DNA of 64,000 nucleotides from Sphingobacteriales bacterium (GTDB taxonomy: Bacteria > Bacteroidota > Bacteroidia > Sphingobacteriales > Sphingobacteriaceae). A model generated the notes under the pieces. That model had not been told where the DNA came from. It worked only from the letters and a program-made list of their open reading frames with translations, and made no database searches. Location of the stretch: positions 62,001-126,000 of the forward strand of contig JAQBOG010000035.1 in NCBI GenBank assembly GCA_028288165.1, read 5' to 3'. The position numbers were made by a program, and so were the translations under genes. This document shows, in pieces, positions 48,302-56,693 of the stretch (position 1 is its first letter; each line of letters opens with the position of its first letter).

Positions 48302-48949
48302 TTAGTTCTTAGAGTAAACAAATTGCCTAGCCGCCGATATATGTGGATTGTATAACAAGTGGTAACCAAAATCTAAAAGCTTTTGATGATTGAAATGGTC
48401 AGTATGCGTTTCCACGATGATGGTCTTAATTCTTTTTAAATCAGTTTCCTGAGATGAATTAATGAGCAGCTCTTCATACCCTTCGATGTCTAGTTTCAGA
48501 ATAAAAACATCTTTGTCTAGCTGATTTATAAATTCAAATAAATTGACGGATTCAACCGCTAAAAACTCGTTTTCATTCGGGATGGATGTCCATCGGCCAC
48601 TCCAATCTGTTTGATCGGGAGAATACAGGTTTAAAGTTCCATCGGTCAAGGCAACAGCTTTATTAAGTGCTTGTATTCGTCCAAATTGCCTGGCATTTTC
48701 ATTTAAATAAGTGAAACTATCCGGGTTTGGCTCAAAAGAAATGATGTCGCTATTTTTTAAATATTGAGCACACATAATAGAGAAAGCACCGATATGTGCA
48801 CCGCAATCTATCACGTAATTCGGCTTCTTTGGTTCCAGTTCGGCAAGCTTGCTTTTCACGCAATACATATCTTGGTCAATCACTTCAGGAATCACCCAAC
48901 GGTCGTCATCGGTATTTTTACGATAAGAAATAGTCATCAGATCATTCAT
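48302..48949 (-). CDS. FkbM family methyltransferase
   Basis: NYVIDCGAHIGAFSIMCAQ...IISFEPNPDSF...NKAVALTDGTLNLY...FILKLDIEGYEELLI. Confidence 0.9.
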   Translation of the reverse strand: MNDLMTISYRKNTDDDRWVIPEVIDQDMYCVKSKLAELEPKKPNYVIDCGAHIGAFSIMCAQYLKNSDIISFEPNPDSFTYLNENARQFGRIQALNKAVALTDGTLNLYSPDQTDWSGRWTSIPNENEFLAVESVNLFEFINQLDKDVFILKLDIEGYEELLINSSQETDLKRIKTIIVETHTDHFNHQKLLDFGYHLLYNPHISAARQFVYSKN

Positions 48950-48959
48950 GGAATTTTAT

Positions 48960-49709
48960 TTAAGCCATTTCGAGTTTTTCTTGTTCATTTGTTTCAGAAA
49001 CCTTTAGTAGGTAACTAAAAAAGGTGCTTTCATTAAGAATATCAGGAAATTGATTGTCCGAAATATAACCCCTTATCATATTTGCAGAAAGCATATAACA
49101 ATAGGATAGGGGATTGAAAACAAGATGGTGCCCTATTTCATCCCGTTTTTGAAAAAATGCTGCAGGGTTACTCCAACATACTGGTTGAATTTCTTCTACT
49201 CTCAATTCGTACCACGGAACAGTGTTTTCAGTAAGGGTTGCTGTTAATGCTTTTGATCCAAGCGTTAACCATTCAATTTTTTCCCCTGATCTTAGAATAT
49301 TACAAACCTGGTTATAGTATTTTGTGGCTAGGATGCTGTTTTTGGCAGCACCCATAAAGTTATTTGTTACTTCTCCAGAGCGTTCACGATAACCTATAAA
49401 GTCGCAGGTAGTTAACAGGTTTGTAATTGACTGTAGCGATTTCAGAACTAAACAATCCGAATCAATCCATAAACCACCGAATTTGGCGAGCAAATAAGCC
49501 CGGATAAAATCTGCCCGATGAGCCACGTATAAATCTTTAATATCGATGTCTAAATCGGTATCACGGAGTTCGTTAAATGTTTCTGGTGTTAAAAGTTGAA
49601 CATTCGAAGCATGTGCAAATACTGTTTTCTGGCATTCGTTTATCCAACCCGGTAAATCACCTTCCCAATAAAGCCATACTGGTAAATTCGAGTTTGTTTT
49701 GATTGCCAT
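48960..49709 (-). CDS. Glycosyltransferase, DXD sugar-binding family
   Basis: VAHRADFIRAYLLAKFGGLWIDSDCLVLKSL. Confidence 0.85.
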   Translation of the reverse strand: MAIKTNSNLPVWLYWEGDLPGWINECQKTVFAHASNVQLLTPETFNELRDTDLDIDIKDLYVAHRADFIRAYLLAKFGGLWIDSDCLVLKSLQSITNLLTTCDFIGYRERSGEVTNNFMGAAKNSILATKYYNQVCNILRSGEKIEWLTLGSKALTATLTENTVPWYELRVEEIQPVCWSNPAAFFQKRDEIGHHLVFNPLSYCYMLSANMIRGYISDNQFPDILNESTFFSYLLKVSETNEQEKLEMA

Positions 49710-49765
49710 GATTATCTAGCGAGTATGTGAGTGTGAGTGCCCAAACTTCGTTCAACGTTCAACGT

Positions 49766-52000
49766 TCAACTTTCAACTTTCTGAAGAACTATTAACGAGT
49801 CTATTAACTGAACTTTACGGAAAACTTCCTTGTTCAAAATCTCATTCACAAACGCTTTCACATCCGGAAAGTAATCAGCATAATCATGAAAAGCTACATA
49901 TCCACCCGGAACTACAAATGAAGAAAATTGCCTGAAATCCTCATTAATGCTTATATAATCATGCAAGCCGTCTATTAATAAAAGTGATATCGGCTCATTC
50001 CATTGCACATTGCTTGATTTTGAAGTAATAGAGATCACTGTATCGCTGAGATTTGCCTTTTCAATGTTCTGGTTGAAACTATTTAGCGACGGTTCGAAGG
50101 CATGCAGACCTTGATCTTTTGATCCTAAAATACCATCGTGTTGATCAACAGCATATACTTTTTTCTTTCCAGAGAGCGCTTTAACAATCTTGCCCATTAA
50201 AACTGTTGCTTTTCCTTGATAACTACCAACCTCTACAATATGTGCATCATTTGAAGCACAACAAGCTTTCATGGTGATGGCCATTAACAAATCAGCTTCC
50301 GCATCACTTAACCAACCTTTAATTTCCTTGATTTGATCAATCGTTTTTTGTGCGAAAAACAAACCATCGTCTGATGATTGTTCAACTACTTTACTTTGAG
50401 TTTTTGCATAATTATTTAAAGTTTGGCGAGCATGTTTCCGTATCGTATCGTCATACTTTCTTGCCACCGGATGCATCCAAAACGCCTTCGGATTTTCTAT
50501 CGCCGAAGCCAATTCAGAGGTAGAATAATCTCGTTGATAGTTAACAAAATCAGGACAGCATGGGTTCAACTCAATTTTGTAGCCAAGCAAACTGATCATA
50601 GTAGGCAGTATAATTTCTTCTGTTGCCCATATTTGAGTGCGCTGCATAATCTCTTGCAGCTGCTTGTTCGTTTTAAACACTTTTACTAAATCCTTAATCG
50701 CATCATAGGTAAAAACCGTTGAGGGCCAAAACGACCAGTGAACAAACTTGTCTTCCCCATTCTGAAAAATTCGTAGTAACGGCCTCCACAAATCAATTTC
50801 TTCAAAGGCTTTGATGGAAGTCCAAACATCCGTGTTTAAGGCAGTTACGCGTTCGGGGCGATTAGATAGTAACCCGATATTGCTTCGATTTGAAAGAAAG
50901 GCAGACATATACGAAGAATAACCCGGCTTTAAACTTAATTGGTCTGAATCAACAATGGTTAAAATGTCAAAGGCGAAATTATCTAATGCAAACTCCATGC
51001 ATTCGAGTGCAAAGTGGTGCAAATAGCCATGCTTAACCGGATTGCTTAACGGATGAATAATTGCTCCAAATTCCTCAAAAGGAAATAATGTTGATTTAAG
51101 CTGTAAATCTGATTCTCCGTTAAATAATAGAATGGTGGAAGAAGGATCGTGAAAATGCAGATTACGAACCATATCTATTACGCATTCCATTGATTCGTGA
51201 ACCAGGCAAGCGTAAATATTATTGATTTTTTGAGGGGTAGTTTGAGGAGGTAAACTAACGGTTTCTAAAGTACTTGTATACGCTGATACAGCCTCCTGTT
51301 CCTCATAATAGTACGCTAAATCGCTCTGCATAATTTGTTTAATATCTTCTACAGGGTAATGATGCCACCAATCGCCAGCGGTATTTTTAGGACTAATATT
51401 TTGATCATGAATCATGTGGACAGACATGGTAGGATCTTCCAATGCGGTTACCATGCTCGATGACGTTTTCCAAACAAATAAGCCGTCCATTCCTACATTT
51501 ATTTTTTCAAAATGGTTATTCTCCCATTGTGATCGATAATAACATAGCGAACTTCCTAAAAGCCACTTACGCTGATTGTCTGGATATTTATATTGATAAG
51601 CCTTGTTCTGATATAAATCGTAATAAAGTAGATTATTGATGCCGCAAACCTTCGTTTCATTATTACTTAATGCGTTCACCTGGTAGTTCAGTCGGCGGGG
51701 AGCATACCAGTCATCGTCGTCCCAATTTGCTATTATGCTGCCTGAAGCATTGCTACAGGCTATATTTAATTTCTCTCCAAGAGTAATTTTGCTTTTAAGC
51801 CGGATGTATTTGATAGAATCATCACCAGGAACAAGATCTTCTATACAATCTGTACCGTCATCCACAATAATCAACTCCTTGTTTTGATGCTCCTGCCGAA
51901 GAAAATACCGAATAGCATGAGGTATAAATTTTCTTCGATTATAAGTGGGCATAACACATGATACAAGCGGCTGCGGTGTTGTATTATGTTGGAATAGCAT
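49766..52000 (-). CDS. Multidomain GT2 glycosyltransferase, GT14-like middle, class I SAM methyltransferase
   Basis: N-terminus PLVSCVMPTYNRRKFIPHAIRYFLRQEHQNKELIIVDDGTD...NWDDDDWYAPRRL; middle YACLVHESMECVIDMVRNLHFHDPSSTILLFNG; C-terminus HIVEVGSYQGKATVLMGKI...LLLIDGLHDY...GGYVAFHDY. Confidence 0.85.
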   Translation of the reverse strand: MLFQHNTTPQPLVSCVMPTYNRRKFIPHAIRYFLRQEHQNKELIIVDDGTDCIEDLVPGDDSIKYIRLKSKITLGEKLNIACSNASGSIIANWDDDDWYAPRRLNYQVNALSNNETKVCGINNLLYYDLYQNKAYQYKYPDNQRKWLLGSSLCYYRSQWENNHFEKINVGMDGLFVWKTSSSMVTALEDPTMSVHMIHDQNISPKNTAGDWWHHYPVEDIKQIMQSDLAYYYEEQEAVSAYTSTLETVSLPPQTTPQKINNIYACLVHESMECVIDMVRNLHFHDPSSTILLFNGESDLQLKSTLFPFEEFGAIIHPLSNPVKHGYLHHFALECMEFALDNFAFDILTIVDSDQLSLKPGYSSYMSAFLSNRSNIGLLSNRPERVTALNTDVWTSIKAFEEIDLWRPLLRIFQNGEDKFVHWSFWPSTVFTYDAIKDLVKVFKTNKQLQEIMQRTQIWATEEIILPTMISLLGYKIELNPCCPDFVNYQRDYSTSELASAIENPKAFWMHPVARKYDDTIRKHARQTLNNYAKTQSKVVEQSSDDGLFFAQKTIDQIKEIKGWLSDAEADLLMAITMKACCASNDAHIVEVGSYQGKATVLMGKIVKALSGKKKVYAVDQHDGILGSKDQGLHAFEPSLNSFNQNIEKANLSDTVISITSKSSNVQWNEPISLLLIDGLHDYISINEDFRQFSSFVVPGGYVAFHDYADYFPDVKAFVNEILNKEVFRKVQLIDSLIVLQKVES

Positions 52001-52039
52001 AACTTAGTTAAGTCCGATTATTGATATTCGTAAAATGAA

Positions 52040-52172
52040 TTTGGGCGTTCGGGCGGGCTTTCCGTTACAATATTTTTGTCGCCCTTTCGCTGTACTTCAG
52101 GATGACAAAAAAGGGTTTTCACTTTCCCGAAGGGATTCCTTTGGGACAATCCCTAACGCAAAGCCTAGCAAG
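52040..52172. repeat. Composite REP-like repeat, copy 7
   Basis: TTTGGGCGTTCGGGCGGGCTTTCCGTTACAAT...CAATCCCTAACGCAAAGCCTA. Confidence 0.85.
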
Positions 52173-52380
52173 CTTTATAAACTGCTTATTCCCAGAACTC
52201 AAAATCCATGGTTTTAGCAAAGCTCTGCTTAAGGGTAGTTCCAATTTCCCTTTTTAAGCGTTTTTTTAATGGATATTAACTTTGTTGTTTTATAAAAATG
52301 ATCTCTAAAAACACAGATCGCTTTTATAAAATTGGGCACTTTTAAGGCACTCGGAAGTAGCTATAAAAGCTATTTTTAAT

Positions 52381-52881
52381 TTATATTCTTCGCAAACTTG
52401 ATGTACAAACTTCAACAGAAATAGAATGATTAATTGAATTCAAATGTATTCCAACCCGCTCTTTTCCTTTTTTATAAAACAACTTTCCCTTTAAACCTGT
52501 AAAGGGCCCATCAACAATTAATACCTGATCTCCCTGCACTAAATGGGTTTCTACTTCAAAAGATGTTTCTTCAAATTTTTTAATATGAGATATCTCTTCA
52601 TTTGATACCATTGCAGGCTTACCATCAAAAGTGATGTACTTTAAAATGCCCCCAATATCTAACAATTTAAAGCGATCTTTTTCGGTAGTGTTGATGAAAA
52701 CATAGTTTGGAAACATGGGTATCTGCAATTCCTTTTTACGATCGCTCCGCTGCCTGATAACTTTCTGTAAGGGTAGATAGGATTCGATTCTTTTTTTAGT
52801 TAACTCTTTGCAAATCTTCTTCTCCAAATTGGGGAAAGTGTAAAGAATATACCAATTATTATTGCCTGTAGCAGGTTCCAT
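52381..52881 (-). CDS. NusG-like transcription antiterminator (UpxY-like)
   Basis: NGN domain WYILYTFPNLEKKICKELTKKRIESYLPLQKVIRQRSDRKKELQIPMFPNYVFI and KOW-like GDQVLIVDGPFTGLKGKL. Confidence 0.9.
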   Translation of the reverse strand: MEPATGNNNWYILYTFPNLEKKICKELTKKRIESYLPLQKVIRQRSDRKKELQIPMFPNYVFINTTEKDRFKLLDIGGILKYITFDGKPAMVSNEEISHIKKFEETSFEVETHLVQGDQVLIVDGPFTGLKGKLFYKKGKERVGIHLNSINHSISVEVCTSSLRRI

Positions 52882-53211
52882 ACATTACTCAATTTTAAAA
52901 ATTCAAAAAATCAATTTTAAATAAATAAGGGATCGGAATAAGGAAGAAGGGTTCTCGGAAAATAAACTATAGGTCTATTTTTGTTTTAAACTAAAAAATA
53001 TTATCTGAATACTACAAATTTATGCAGTCTGGTTTATCTTAAAAATACCCGCTGATTTAATAGCTTTTTATAAAATTGATCATCTTAACCGGAAGGTACA
53101 ATAGCTACTTATAGCTATTTTATTTGTTGATTTTTTTCTTATAAATGTACGTTCGATTTTAAAGTGCAAACAAGTATTTTAGGAAACAGGTTTCGTAACG
53201 TGTATTATAAG

Positions 53212-53327
53212 ATTTGCTAGGTTTTGCGTTAGGGATTGCAGTGAAAATACTTTTTTGTCATTCTGGAGCGGAGTTGAAGTGCGACAAAAAAGATTGGAAC
53301 GAAAAGCCCGCCCGAACGCCCAAAAAG
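53212..53327. repeat. Composite REP-like repeat, copy 8
   Basis: TTTTGCGTTAGGGATTGCAGTGAAAATAC...AAAGATTGGAACGAAAAGCCCGCCCGAACGCCCAAA. Confidence 0.88.
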
Positions 53328-53404
53328 GTAAGTTGCATGAATCCTATTGACTGTAAAGAAGTTAGCCGCAAAACTTGCAACACAATTCAATATAAATTAT
53401 TGGT

Positions 53405-55417
53405 TTACAAAGGCAAAGTAAACCAGAAAGTAGAACCTATCCCAATTTCACTGTCTACACCAATCTGTCCGCCATGTCGTTTAATAATGTCTGCACAAAT
53501 ATAAAGCCCTAAGCCTAAACCTGTGCCAGCAGTATTAACTGCACTTTCGTTAACCTGGTAATAGCGGTTAAACAGGTGTGGTAACTTTTCGGCAGGAATG
53601 CCCGGACCATTATCTTGAACAGAAACCTTTACAGATTTATCCAGTTTTTCTACAGTTATGAAAATTTTAATTGAATTTGAAGCATATTTAATAGCATTGT
53701 TTACAAAATTAACTAGTACCTGATCTATCCTATGTTCATCTGCCTCCACTTCTAATTCTAAATCACCTTTAAATATTAGTTCATATTTGCCCTCTACACG
53801 TACGTGATGGCAACAAGAATTTAACAGCTCACTTATATTAAACCGGGTTTTGTTCAAAGGCGCCTCTATGTTATTTATCCGGCCCATATTTAACAGATCG
53901 TCAATCAGTGTACTTACCTTGTCCATACTTTTGTTAGCATGATCAATTAATCGGAGAGCCATTTTCTCAGACAGATTACCTTTCATCCGATCTAATAGTT
54001 GCAAAGAAGCTTTTAAACTGGTTACAGGTGTTTTCAACTCGTGGCTGGCAATGCTAATAAAGTCATCTTTTCGTTGTTGAGCCATTTTTAGGTCCTGGAT
54101 ATCTGTAGCAGTGCCAATCCAACTTTGAACATTTTCTTGAGAGCTGTTAATAGGTTTGAGCCGGGTTAAATGCCAGCGATATTCGCCATCAATATTTTTA
54201 AGTCTTAATTCAAATTCGCCAACCTGATTACTTTGTAAAATGGCATGATAGGATTGCAGCATTTTGTTTAAATCATCCGGATGTACAATAATTTTCCATC
54301 CCCACGCTCTGGATTGATCGAAATCCAGACCTGTATAGTCATACCAGCTCTTATTGTAAAATTCAGCTTCGCCACTTATTGAATTTGTCCAGGCTATTTG
54401 AGGAATCGCGTTTAGAAATGTCCGCATTCTAGCCTCGCTTTCTTCAACTTTGTGTTTAGCTAGTACCATTTCGGTAACATCAATTGCAATCATCATTACC
54501 CCGGTAACTTGGTCGCCATTTTCTTTAATCGGGTGATAAACGAAATTGAAGTAAAAATCTTTTAAAGTACCATTAACGTTTAATACGGTAAGCACTTCAT
54601 TACCATAGAAAGCACTTCCGGAATCATAAACCTCATCTAATAACTTGATAAAAGGTTGGCCTTTAATTTCTGGTAGCCCAACTAGGAGCGGTTTATTAAG
54701 AACTTCTCTCGAATGGCCCCACAAAGCAAGCATTTTATCATTCGCTGACTCAAAAATATGGGTTCTGCCTTTTAAGGTTCCGATTGCAACTGGTGCCTGC
54801 TGCACGATGTCTCTAAACCTGCTGTCACTGTCCTTAATTTGTTGAACAGAATCACGTAATTCCTTATTTAAAGCATTCTGTTTTTTATAGCTTGCTATTA
54901 ATTGCTGGCGGGCTTGAATTTTTTCGGTTGTTTCATTGCAAATAACTAAAACTCCACCGCAGGTAATGCCCGTTTCATCTTCGATTTTGCTGTAACTGAA
55001 CGTCCAATAAACATCTTCAAGCTTTCCATTACGATATATCGGAAGGAGCAGATCCTCACTCCAGGTGGATTCTCCTTCGTTGATAACTTGGTCAATTAAC
55101 GGTTTAACCACTGGCCAAATCTCTGGCCAGCACTCTACTCCGCGTTGTCTTAAAGCCTTTGGATGTTTGCCATCGGTCCCCAAGCTACAACGGTAGGCAT
55201 CGTTATAGAACTGTATAAGGTCTGATCCCCACCAAATAAACATGGGGAACCGAGAGTTAAGTAGAATCTTTATGGCAATTAGGAGGCTTTGAGACCAGCT
55301 TTCGGGGTTGCCAAGTGAATTATTAGACCAATCATAGGTTCTAATTAATTGCCCCATTTCGCCCCCGCCTTTGAAATAGGGAAAGTCAGATGTTATTTTA
55401 AAGCTCTTTTCGGGCAT
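53405..55417 (-). CDS. PAS-domain sensor histidine kinase
   Basis: PAS repeats; FISIASHELKTPVTSLKASLQLL H-box; VNFVNNAIKYAS, VQDNGPGIP, GTGLGLGLYI ATPase motifs. Confidence 0.95.
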   Translation of the reverse strand: MPEKSFKITSDFPYFKGGGEMGQLIRTYDWSNNSLGNPESWSQSLLIAIKILLNSRFPMFIWWGSDLIQFYNDAYRCSLGTDGKHPKALRQRGVECWPEIWPVVKPLIDQVINEGESTWSEDLLLPIYRNGKLEDVYWTFSYSKIEDETGITCGGVLVICNETTEKIQARQQLIASYKKQNALNKELRDSVQQIKDSDSRFRDIVQQAPVAIGTLKGRTHIFESANDKMLALWGHSREVLNKPLLVGLPEIKGQPFIKLLDEVYDSGSAFYGNEVLTVLNVNGTLKDFYFNFVYHPIKENGDQVTGVMMIAIDVTEMVLAKHKVEESEARMRTFLNAIPQIAWTNSISGEAEFYNKSWYDYTGLDFDQSRAWGWKIIVHPDDLNKMLQSYHAILQSNQVGEFELRLKNIDGEYRWHLTRLKPINSSQENVQSWIGTATDIQDLKMAQQRKDDFISIASHELKTPVTSLKASLQLLDRMKGNLSEKMALRLIDHANKSMDKVSTLIDDLLNMGRINNIEAPLNKTRFNISELLNSCCHHVRVEGKYELIFKGDLELEVEADEHRIDQVLVNFVNNAIKYASNSIKIFITVEKLDKSVKVSVQDNGPGIPAEKLPHLFNRYYQVNESAVNTAGTGLGLGLYICADIIKRHGGQIGVDSEIGIGSTFWFTLPL

Positions 55418-55577
55418 GTGTAAATGACTAATTATTACTAAGATACCTGATTTTTATTGCGCTTTAACAAAGCGGACATATCTAGTGTAAAGTCTAGTAT
55501 AAAACAAATTGTAATAGTATTAAGAGATTATCTATTTTTTAGCAATATATTCGTCCACGTTAGCCGATAAAAAAAAC

Positions 55578-55928
55578 TTGAAAAGAATCGCCATTATCGA
55601 AAATGACCAGGCTATATTAGACCTTATGTCCTTTATATTGGAAGAGGAAGGATATGAAATTCTTCCATCTGATAATTCTTCTGCTTTAAATCAACTTCAA
55701 GTTCAACCGCACCTAATTATACTAGATGAGTGGCTGAATGATGAAAAAGGAAGCACTATTTGCAACAACTATAAAAACAATCCGGAAACAGCTCATATTC
55801 CAATTATCTTAGTTTCTGCCATTAATCAACTTAAAGAGGTAGCGACGGAATGTAAAGCAGACGGCTTTATTGAAAAGCCATTTAATATTGATGCCCTTTT
55901 ATCGTGCATTAAAGAAAACATCTTATAA
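55578..55928 (+). CDS. Single-domain response regulator
   Basis: IAIIENDQAILDLMSFILEEEGYE...LIILDEWL...IPIILVSA...ADGFIEKPFNIDALLS. Confidence 0.92.
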   Translation: MKRIAIIENDQAILDLMSFILEEEGYEILPSDNSSALNQLQVQPHLIILDEWLNDEKGSTICNNYKNNPETAHIPIILVSAINQLKEVATECKADGFIEKPFNIDALLSCIKENIL

Positions 55929-56070
55929 CATAAAGCAGTTTTTTTCGATCAATTCTTGAAAGATATCTCGTCATAAACTCTTATCAAAAATAATAATTAC
56001 TTCATAGGCTGTTAATACTCAAATCACATTTAGAGGTTACCTTGTTCTATAAATTTAGCGCAAAAAAAAA

Positions 56071-56093
56071 GTCGGATTTTATTAAAATCCGAC
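56071..56093 (-). terminator. Intrinsic terminator-like hairpin on the minus strand
   Basis: GTCGGATTTT-ATT-AAAATCCGAC, with A9 on the plus strand immediately upstream (T9 on minus). Confidence 0.75.
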
Positions 56094-56390
56094 CTTACAT
56101 CTACCTATGAAAAACATGTCCTTTGGGAAGGACTCTTGTTTGTACGTACGCTTTCTGACAAAGTTTAGGTTTATGATTAATATTTAATAATAAACACGGC
56201 GTTATATTTTATTTCATAAGGGCTTAATAATTAGTTTTTTAATCCAAAAAATTCTCACATTCTATGCATTTAGTATATGAATTGCATAGGAAGGATAACA
56301 ATTTATGTTAAAGCATCAACTTAAAACCGATATGAGGGTTTATTGAGATATATTAAAAACTTTCACAACCATTTCACCGGCTTTATTTTG

Positions 56391-56639
56391 ATGACTTTGT
56401 TCGACTTTATTGATTTGTCTTTTGATCAAAAATTGGATGCCATGTTGTGCGGAAACTTGATAGCAAACCGAGCACATAAAAATGGTATATGCCAACTTTA
56501 TATACTGGATGGATTTTTTGTGGAGATTTTATATAACTCGAGGGATTTTAAAATTTTGAAACTCCAGCCACTGTTGTTGGATGCCGCATTAGATCCATAT
56601 CTCGATCAAATTTCACTGGATGATCTGTTTGTAAGATAG
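56391..56639 (+). CDS. Hypothetical protein
   Basis: MTLFDFIDLSFDQKLDAMLCGNLIANRAHKNGICQLYILDGFFVEILYNSRDFKILKLQPL; internal ATG of the 56343 ORF looks like the better start. Confidence 0.6.
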   Translation: MTLFDFIDLSFDQKLDAMLCGNLIANRAHKNGICQLYILDGFFVEILYNSRDFKILKLQPLLLDAALDPYLDQISLDDLFVR

Positions 56640-56693
56640 GGGCTTTAAGAGATAGTATCAAACTTTTTCTAAGTTGATTTACTTGTCTTAGTA

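Noticed and set aside
15713-52881. Type VI secretion system or prophage
   Set aside because: Sheath, spike and gp25 could fit both, but no TssJ/L/M, capsid, portal, terminase, lysis or integrase genes were seen; the AAA ATPase, LysM hub, DUF4255, DUF5908 and DUF4157 genes fit eCIS
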